Part shown: positions 56,558-64,000 of the stretch, piece by piece
Layout: each line of letters opens with the position of its first letter
Position numbering within the stretch: position 1 is the stretch's first letter
Assembly (NCBI RefSeq): GCF_026745355.1
Contig: NC_079209.1
Span: 6,453,507 to 6,517,506, forward strand
Direction of reading: 5' to 3'
DNA length: 64,000 nucleotides
From: Beta vulgaris subsp. vulgaris
Taxonomy: Eukaryota; Streptophyta; Magnoliopsida; Caryophyllales; Amaranthaceae
Position numbers and translations under genes: made by a program
The notes under the pieces: generated by a model
Seen by the model: the letters and a program-made list of their open reading frames with translations, nothing else
What the model was told of the DNA's origin: nothing
Database searches by the model: none

Positions 56558-58190
56558 ATGCCCAGGTCTAAAAGAACAGGTTCTCCAGTTCAGACTGATC
56601 CTGATCTTGAGAAAACCATCCGGCAGCTCAAGAAGACACAAAAGAAAAAAGCAGTCTGCTAATCAGAAAAAAACCACGGAAGAACCAACTGAACCAATTA
56701 TGCCTCCTAAGTCGCTGAAATCTTATGGGGTACCTTCTCCTGGCAATGTTCCCACAGGCCCTACTATGCCTGATATACAAGCAGTCAACTTCGAAATCAA
56801 GCCTGGCCTCATCAACATGATCCAGCAGAATCAATTTGGTGGCCATCCATCTGAAGACCCTGCAAATCATTTACAACGGTTTCAACAGCTTTGTCGTACC
56901 GTTAAGCACCAAGGGGTCACTCCTGATCAGTTGAAGGTTATGGTCTTTGAATTTTCACTAAAGGACAAGGCACAGAAGTGGCTGAATGATGTTAATGAAA
57001 CTGAGTGGAGTGCTATATCTGAAGCATTCCTGAAAGAGTACTACCCTCCCACCAAAACTGCAGAAATAAGACACAAGCTTGCCACCTTCCAACAAGAACC
57101 TGATGAAACATTGAAGGAAGCATGGAATAGATTTAAGGATCTGCAGAGAGAATGCCACACCACAATCTGGATAAGTGGTTCATCACCCAAGCATTCTACA
57201 ATGGTCTACAACCTCATATCAAGAGCACGATTGATTCATCTGCAGGGGGTGCTTCCTAGATAAGGGGGTAGATGAAGGATACGATTTTCTGGCCAACTTA
57301 GCAGCAATGATCATAGTCCTCCAGGACTACTACAAGAAGAAGTTGGATGCTGATGCATATGCTTTGTTGTCCTCACAAGTAGCACAGTTGAGCATGAAGA
57401 TGGACTCATTGAAATCTTCGCAGTCCACTACTCCTCCCATGAGTATTAATGCGATGTCCTCCATGGCTCCTATTACTTCCTCCTTTTGTGAAGTGTGTGG
57501 TATTCAAGGCCATTTGGTCATGATTGTTCCTACAGTCAACCTGATCCGAATCAGATGGAGCATGCCAATGCTTTTCAGCAGAGACCACACAACCCCTATT
57601 CTAACACTTACAACCCAGGTTGGAGAGATCACCCCAATTTCTCCTATAAGAGCAACAATGTCCAAAATCCTCAACCTCCACCACAATCTTCCTACCAACC
57701 ACCACATCAAAACCCACCACAACATGCTGCTAGACACCATATTATCAAGGGGCTCCTCAGAACCCCCTCCTGGTTTCAATAGGCCTTCACCCCAAGGCTA
57801 TCAGCAGCAAGCTCCTCATAATAACAGCTCTCAAGAGCCTACTATGTCTGATCTAATGAAAATGATGGTTTCTATGCAGAAAAATCATGAGGAGAGCATC
57901 AAGGAGCTGAAGAACACCACCAAGCATTTGGAGACTCAACTTGCTCAGGTGGCTGGAAAATGCACAAAGGCAACCAGGTCATCTGCCGGGGCAACCAATT
58001 CCTAAAGAAACCGCTAATGCTGTCACTCTTCGAAGCGGTACACAATATGATGCCCCACCTATGCCTACTGATGATTCAATACCTCCAGTTCAGAATGATG
58101 CTGTGGATGACAATGAAGGTGAGGATAGCTCCAGAACTGAAGTTGAGCGCGGGAAAGTGGATGAGCAGAGAAACGCAAGGAGAAGGTTAC
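56558..58190 (+). pseudogene. Athila gag (frameshifted)
   Basis: The likely start is ATG at 56558 (MPRSKRTGSPVQTDPD). A frameshift before 56660 moves the frame to the one encoding NFEIKPGLINMIQQNQFGG and KDKAQKWLNDVNETEW, the retrotransposon capsid domain. Another shift near 57160 precedes AMIIVLQDYYKKKLDADAY. The zinc knuckle is split between frames (CEVCGIQGH, then GHDCSYS near 57490-57530). A Pro/Gln-rich tail, a coiled-coil-like EESIKELKNTTKHLETQL and NAVTLRSGTQYD follow. The product would assemble the capsid in an intact element. Confidence 0.85.
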
Positions 58191-58227
58191 TGATTCTCCT
58201 ACTCCACCACTACCTTTCCCCCATAGG

Positions 58228-58779
58228 ATGCAAAAATCAAAGGTCGATCAACAACTTGGTAAATTTATGTCTATGGTCAAAAATCTTGAGGTAACAGTTC
58301 CTTTCACTGATTTAATTTCTCAAGTACCTGTGTATGCCAAGTTTCTGAAAGATATGATAACTAAAAAGAAAGATTTTGGTGGGATAGATAGGGTTGCTTT
58401 AACTGAAGAATGCAGTGCTGTTCTGCAAAATAAAATTCCACCCAAATTAAAAGATCCTGGTAGTTTTTCCATCCCTTGTCATGTGGGTGCTCTGTTTATA
58501 GATAAGGCTTTGTGTGATCTAGGTGCTAGTGTATCTGTTATGCCTTTATCTGTCTGTAATAAACTGAACTTGGGTGCTTTAAAGTGCACACAGATTACTT
58601 TACAGATGGCTGATCGATCTGTGAAGTATCCTTTGGGTATTTTAGAGGATGTCCCTGTTAGAGTTGGAAAATTTTATATTCCTGTGGACTTTGTAGTACT
58701 TGATATGGAAGAAGATAGTCAAATTCCCATTATTTTGGGTAGACCTTTTCTATGTATGCTGGTGCTGTTATTGATGTAA
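58228..58779 (+). pseudogene. Athila aspartic protease region
   Basis: A 183-residue open stretch contains DLGASVSVMP, the retropepsin active-site motif in its Athila form, then LQMADRSVKYPLGI and IPIILGRPFL, the flap and C-terminal signature. The frame breaks after GRPFL. In an intact element it would cleave the polyprotein. Confidence 0.85.
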
Positions 58780-59108
58780 AATCTGGCTCTCTGACTTTGA
58801 GTGTTGGTGATGATACTATTACTTTTAAGTTAACCAATGCTATTAAGTCCCTATGCTTGAGCACACATGTTGCAGGATTGACATACTCGATGAGATCTCT
58901 GGAGTTAGTTTTTCACAATTTCTGTCTGATGAATATTATTGGAGACAAGTCTTGATCTCACTGATGATCTTGACATTGATACGGTAGCAGATTGTAAGGT
59001 AATGAGACTATTTGCTCTACTTCCGAACCACAGGTAAAGAAGTTAGAACTTAAACCTTTACCTTCTCATCTCAAATATGCATTTCTTGATGATGCTGAGG
59101 AATGTCCT

Positions 59109-60060
59109 GTGATTGTCAGTACTAAACTCACAGATAGCCAGCTTTCACAACTTCTTACAGTGCTTCGCATGCACAAGAAGGCTATTGGGTATAGTATTGA
59201 TGATCTAAAGGGCATTAGTCCTGATTTCTGCATGCATAGAATTAATTTGGAAGAAAATCACCGCCCTTGCATACAACCTCAAAGACGTTTGAATCCTAAT
59301 ATGCAAGAGGTGGTGAAAAAGGAAATTATGAAACTACTTGACGCGGGCATCATCTACCCCATCTCAGATTCTAAGTGGGTGAGCCCGGTTCAAGTTGTTC
59401 CTAAAAAGGGGGGACTACTGTTGTTAAGAATGATAAGGATGAACTAATTCCTACTCGTACTGTTACAGGTTGGCGGATGTGTATTGACTATCGCAGATTA
59501 AACATTGCCACTCTGAAAGATCATTTCCCTCTCCCTTTTATTGATCAGATGTTAGAAAGATTAGCAAAACATAACTTTTTCTGTTATTTGGATGGATATT
59601 CAGGTTTCTTTCAGATTCCCATTCACCCAGCTGATCAGGAGAAGACGACGTTCACTTGCCCCTATGGCACTTTTGCATATCGCAGAATGCCATTTGGTTT
59701 GTGCAACGCCCCTGCCACATTTCAGAGATGTATGATGGCCATTTTTTCTGATTTCATTGAAAATATCATGGAGGTATTTATGGATGATTTTAGTGTTTAT
59801 GGTTCTGACTTTGATGTGTGTTTGCATAATCTCTCTAAATTCTGAAACGTTGTTCTGAGGTTAATCTGGTTCTTAATTGGGAAAAGTGCCACTTTATGGT
59901 GAATGATGGAGTGGTACTTGGACATCTCATATCTGAGCGTGGCATCCAGGTGGACAGAGCAAAAATTGAGGTGATTGAGAAACTTCCTCCTCCTGTGAAT
60001 GTCAAGGGAGTGAGAGTTTTCTGGGTCACGCGGGTTTCTATCGCAGATTTATAAAAGACT
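59109..60060 (+). pseudogene. Athila reverse transcriptase
   Basis: PCIQPQRRLNPNMQEVVKKE and WVSPVQVVPKKGG start the domain. A frame change at the G run 59408-59413 precedes WRMCIDYRRLN. Further on are FCYLDGYSGFFQIPIHP, YRRMPFGLCNAPATFQRCM and EVFMDDFSVYG, with the catalytic Asp pair in MDD. A frameshift near 59840 and another near 60015 break it before the connection to RNase H. Confidence 0.9.
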
Positions 60061-60800
60061 TTTCAAAAATTGCGAAACCCCTTACTCAATTGTTGCTCAA
60101 GGATGCCACCTTTGATTTTACTGATGCGTGTGTGGAGTCTTTTGACAGGATTAAGGAAGCATTGATCACTGCCCCTATCATACAACCTCCAGACTGGAGT
60201 CTTCCTTTCGAGATCATGTGTGATGCTAGCGATTATGCGGTTGGTGCTGTGCTTGGTCAACGGAAAAACAAAGTCCTCCATGCCATCTACTATGCCAGCA
60301 AGACCTTAGATGAGCCCAGGTCAATATGCTACTCAGAGAAAGAATTGTTGCCATTGTGTATGCTCTTGACAAGTTTCGGACCTACCTCATAGGTTCGAAA
60401 GTGATTGTTCATACTGACCATGCTGCGCTAAAGTATCTCTTGGCCAAGAAGGAGGCCAAACCACGACTTATACGATGGATATTGTTACTACAAGAGTTTG
60501 ATCTGGAGATCCGTGACAAGAAGGGTGCTGAGAATGTAGTTGCAGATCATCTCTCCCGGTTGAGGTTTGAGTCAAGTGCTGACGGTCCCATAGATGATGC
60601 TTTTCCAGATGACCATCTTTTCGCTGTGTCTACTCAATCTCCATGGTATGCTGATTTTGCTAATTATTGTGTTAGTGGTTCTCATCCTCCTGATTTGACA
60701 TACCAACAGCGCAAGAAGTTCTATCAGATGCCAAGCATTATTTTTGGGATGACCCCTCTTATACAAGAAGTGTTCAGATGGCTTGTTCCGACGATGTATA
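60061..60800 (+). pseudogene. Athila RNase H and H2C2 zinc region
   Basis: KPLTQLLLKDATFDF precedes the RNase H motifs FEIMCDASDYAVGAVLGQR and [12 protein letters not shown], with a frame change near 60340 between them. It ends with [13 protein letters not shown]. The H2C2 motif begins after 60780 ([14 protein letters not shown] near 60858). Confidence 0.85.
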
Positions 60801-60994
60801 GCTGATTGGGAGATAGTTGGCATTCTCCAACATTGTCATAGTATGCCTTGCAGTGGACATCTGGGCTCACAAGCCACCGCTTATAGAGTTCTCAGAGTGG
60901 TTTTTATTGGCCTACCATTTTTAAAGATGCTCGTGTTTTTTGTCTCTCTTGTGATGAATGTCAACGAACGGGTAATATTTCAAAGAGGCAGGAG

Positions 60995-61921
60995 ATGCCC
61001 CAGATGGGTATTTTGGAGATTGAACCCTTTGATGTATGGGGTATTGATTTCATGGGACCTTTCCCTTCTTCTTGTGGGAACAGGTATATCTTGGTTGCTG
61101 TGGACTATGTGACTAAGTGGGTTGAAGCTGTGGCTTCCATTACCAATGATTCTAAGGTAGTCATGAAGCTCTTCAAGAAGGTCATTTTCCCTCGATTCGG
61201 AGTCCCGAGAGTCTTGATCAGTGATGGGGGATCTCACTTTCACCAGCGCACTTTCAAAGCTTTACTGAAGAGATATGGAGTCACTCACAAAGTTGGTTTA
61301 GCCTATCATCCTCAGACTAGTGGTCAAGTTGAAGTCTCCAATCGTCAGATCAAGCGCATTTTGGAGAAGGTAGTCAACAGGTCAAGGAAGGATTGGTCAC
61401 AAAAATTGGATGATACTCTGTGGGCTCTGAGAACTGCTTTTAAGACACCTCTAGGAACCACCCCATATCGATTAGTCTATGGCAAAGCTTGTCATTTACC
61501 AGTTGAAATGGAGTATCTCTCAGCTTGGGCAGTTAAAGAAATTAATTTGGATTTGGAGGCTGCAGGGGAAGCAAGACTTCTTCAACTGAATGAGTTAGAT
61601 GAGCTTCGACTGGAAGCATATGAAAACCACAAACTCTACAAGGAGCAAACCAAACGATTTCATGACAAGATGATTGTAAAGCGGGAGTTTCATGTTGGTG
61701 ACAAAGTCCTATTATACAACTCTAGACTGAGGCTTTTTCCTGGAAAGCTTAAGTCAAAATGGTCTGGACCTTTTGTCGTCACTGACGTGAAAACACATGG
61801 AGCTATTGAAGTGGCCAATGCAGCTGGAACGAAGTTTAAAGTGAATGGGCAGCGTCTGAAACTGTACCATGAGGGCGCCTTCATCGGCCAAGTAGAGGTT
61901 ATGTACCTAGACACTCCCTGA
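60995..61921 (+). pseudogene. Athila integrase core and C-terminus (open over 308 codons)
   Basis: The open part carries [14 protein letters not shown] (first catalytic Asp), [11 protein letters not shown] (second Asp) and [14 protein letters not shown] (catalytic Glu), then the GPY/F-type C-terminal stretch [13 protein letters not shown]. The zinc-binding N-terminus lies upstream in another frame (60783-60990). This is the best-preserved part of the element and ends at a TGA at 61919-61921. It would insert the cDNA into chromosomes if the polyprotein were intact. Confidence 0.9.
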
Positions 61922-62740
61922 TTTTGAGAAGAGGTACTAAGGTCGTGCGGGACCATCTAAACCAGCGCTTTGCGGGAGGCAACCCGTCTTTCTTTTCTTC
62001 TTTGTTAGTTTCGATTTTTTTTTTCTTTAGATTTTTTTTAGTTTACTTTCTTAGTGTGGTGAGGGAGAGTGTACTATATTTGGACGAGTCTAGTGTGTGC
62101 AGGAGGCAAATTTTCGGACTTGGGAAAATTTTGACGGAAAAACGCGCAAAATTGAAATCGCCCGGTCAACCGGGCGAGCTCGACCGACCGGGCGCGCAAC
62201 CACTTTTCAGCAGAGTGAGAAAAACGAGAGAAAAAAAAGTAACGTATTTTTCGCCCGGTCGACCGGGCGAAGCCGCCCAACCTGGCGCGCAAGCGTTTTT
62301 TGGGGTTATATTGCCCAGTCAACCGGGTGAAACAAAAATGAGAAATCTAGAAATCGCCCGGTCGACCGGGCGGATTTTCTTCTTCCGAAATCGCCCAGTT
62401 CGACAAAATAGCACAAATCTGCGAAATAAAAATTTCGCCCGGTCGGCCCGACCGGGCGGATACCCCGACAGCTCCTTTAGGCCCTCGATTTCAATCTCCT
62501 CTTCATTCTTTCTTTTTCCTTCTCTCAAAACTTCATCATCTCTAAACCCTTGTTTTCTCTCTCCTCACTACCTCCATCTTCATACCTTCTCCTACCTCTC
62601 TTCTCTCACTGATCTCATCTCCTCCTTCAAATTTTCTTCACTTTTCTTCTTTTTCTCCATCTTTCACACAAAAAAAATTCAGAAAATCTCCATTTTTTTT
62701 TTCTCTCTCACTTCGACCCACTTTCTCATCAACTTCAAAC
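61922..62740 (+). other. Pol-env spacer of the Athila element
   Basis: About 0.8 kb without coding signature. A T-rich tract (62010-62060), the CpG palindrome cluster (62158-62462), then a CT-rich, leader-like stretch (62480-62740) directly precede the env-position ATG. The arrangement resembles an LTR promoter and leader, which suggests a separate transcript for the downstream ORF. That is inference. Confidence 0.6.
62158..62462. repeat. CpG-rich palindrome cluster in the pol-env spacer
   Basis: At least six copies or variants of CGCCCGGTCGACCGGGCG occur (near 62158, 62252, 62311, 62355, 62391, 62437), two followed by GGCGCGCAA. They are the same motif and similar spacing as in the LTR at 55297-55575. 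Confidence 0.85.
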
Positions 62741-64000
62741 ATGTCAAGGCTAAGCAAATGGAGACAAAGTTCACGAGGAGAATCAAGCACTCGCATCCCA
62801 CCGGATTCAACCTTCCCCGAGGTAATTTTCAAATCTCTAGAACAAAAAGAAAAATTTAGAAATTGAAACATCGCAATATTGTTCCTACTAGATTTGTTGA
62901 TTCGCAATCTCTGCATACATTGGGAATATTTAGTGATACAAAGACTTTATTTGAGAAATTGGGTTTGGGTACTATGTTTGGCATGTTTTTCTGGACTTAT
63001 AGGCACCTAACCCCGAATTTCTGAGTTCCCTAGAAGTAGGGAATAAAAATCAGGTGCTTCATTTTCGCCTCATGAATGAGGATCGGGAATTAACACTGGG
63101 CCAATTAGCTGCTATTTTTGGCCTACCCCTCACTGGGGAACATCGTCACCCTCCAGAACTTCGCATAAACACACTGTGGGCAGCCTTTACGGGTGAAGAT
63201 GAAGTCAACACCCAACACATGTCTGCCGATCATTTGCACTTCCCAGTCTTCGCTTTTGCAGCGATTTCTGGGATTCACACTTTTTGGGCGAGCTGAGCCC
63301 TACTCCTGTCAAAAACAGGAGATTTTCTGATGGGGAGCTATTTGTTTCCCGAGCTTGACTATGCTTTGTGCTTGCCTATTTGTTTGTCTCCCAGCTCAAA
63401 CGGACCGCCACTAGCTTGCCTGCCCAATTTGAGGATGGTAGTGTCAGGGGACAACCTATTGTTTTAGGTGGACTTATAACTGCTATAGCTGTTCATTTTG
63501 GTTTTGTGCCTGACATTAACAATGCAGTAGTTGGCCCTGCAGAGATTGGCATCGATTACATGATCAATGCCAAGTGGATCACTGCCTAGTCGGCCAACAA
63601 GTTTAGGTGGTACATTGCCAAGAAGGAGTCCATCCTTCTTTTTGACCGCGCCCAGACCCACCTTGAACCTGGTGTAGGTTCCTACCTACTTCCTTTACGG
63701 GGTCAGGAGCCCATTGCTCGACGACCCTTGAGGACCTACCATAGGCAGTCGGCGGGGGAAGCCTCTTCCTCCGCTCCTGTAGACCCTATGATGGCCGCCC
63801 TTACTCGCATCAAGTAGGGACAGCAGTCCCTTACCTCACAGATGGGTCGTCTTGAGTTGGGCCAGGCCACCATTCAGACCCACCTGACCTCCTTGGACAC
63901 ACGGTTGACCACCGTGGAGTCCGTCATGCGCCATGCCCTCTACCCCATCTACCATGACTACTACCACCAGGGGCTTATCGCCCATGACCATACCCATCCG
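62741..64000 (+). pseudogene. Env-position ORF of the Athila element (degenerate, runs off the window)
   Basis: The ATG at 62741 opens a Ser/Arg-rich N-terminus and EVIFKSLEQKEKFR. A frameshift near 62860 and a further one near 63020 lead to LHFRLMNEDRELTLGQLAAI, a signature of the plant-retrotransposon ORF found after pol in Athila. A stop at 63294-63296 and a shift near 63370 follow, then QFEDGSVRGQPIVLGGLI. At 63835-63930 LGQATIQTHLTSLDTRLTTV suggests a coiled coil. No signal peptide or clear membrane segment is visible, so an envelope role rests on position only. Confidence 0.7.

Larger units (their letters stand above)
55041..64000 (+). mobile_element. Athila-type Ty3/gypsy retrotransposon, left part (continues beyond the window)
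   Basis: The order is 5' LTR (55041-56420), primer site, gag with zinc knuckle, protease, RT, RNase H, integrase with C-terminal GPY-like end, a CpG-rich spacer, then an env-position ORF. The gag wording (IKPGLINMIQQNQFGGHPSEDP) and the extra ORF after integrase place it with Athila. Several frameshifts and stops make it defective. The 3' LTR is outside the window. Confidence 0.9.

Noticed and set aside
61924..62859. 311-codon ORF after integrase as an extra gene
   Set aside because: It is low-complexity (Phe, Ser, Arg, Pro) and made of T-rich tracts and the CpG palindromes. The conserved ORF begins at 62741 in another frame.

Overview
This is nuclear DNA of a flowering plant, probably a non-grass eudicot. 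It is AT-rich, almost free of host genes and packed with nested transposable elements. Ty1/copia and Athila-type Ty3/gypsy retrotransposons, L1-type LINE derivatives, tRNA-derived SINEs and many small DNA transposons (Stowaway, Tourist, hAT, CACTA, Helitron) are all visible from their termini and target-site duplications (TSDs). Nothing in the sequence fixes the species.

Layout. 0-5.5 kb: an LTR-like remnant with a CpG-rich TCGCGA cluster, a LINE 3' end, a dispersed repeat and a 1.6 kb inverted-repeat element carrying tandem arrays. 7.5-8.3 kb (minus): the only plausible host gene, an unrecognised small protein of about 210 residues. 10-16.7 kb: a SINE, a hAT-like MITE, a Stowaway and two TSD-bounded, roughly 1.6 kb LINE derivatives. 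19.7-24.7 kb: a duplicated segment, MITEs, and a SINE split by a Tourist and then a hAT element. 25.1-29.5 kb: a copia element on the minus strand with about 140-bp LTRs, lacking gag and the integrase core. 30-35.6 kb: Stowaways, a Helitron and SINEs.

36.1-40.9 kb is the most remarkable nest. A broken copia reverse transcriptase is interrupted by a CACTA element (TSD TAT). That element carries a captured, GC-rich piece of an adenylate isopentenyltransferase (IPT, cytokinin synthesis) gene. The IPT piece is itself split by a 235-bp Helitron, and the CACTA arm by a 1.6 kb hAT element (8-bp TSD). 42.4-48.6 kb: Helitrons, a hAT element, a third LINE derivative, and a hAT element of the same family split by a hairpin-array CACTA (TSD TCT), possibly all inside an older hAT. 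tRNA-like A-box/B-box modules recur inside several of these DNA elements. 48.6-53.8 kb is featureless apart from a repeat copy.

55.04-64.0 kb: the left part of an Athila-type element with 5' LTR, tRNA-Asp-like primer site, gag, protease, RT, RNase H, integrase and an env-position ORF running off the window. It is broken by frameshifts. Its LTR and its pol-env spacer share clusters of a CpG-rich palindrome (core CCCGGTCGACCGGG) that coding function does not explain.

The elements do not form a pathway. The window records successive insertions, and the order of many can be read from exact TSDs.
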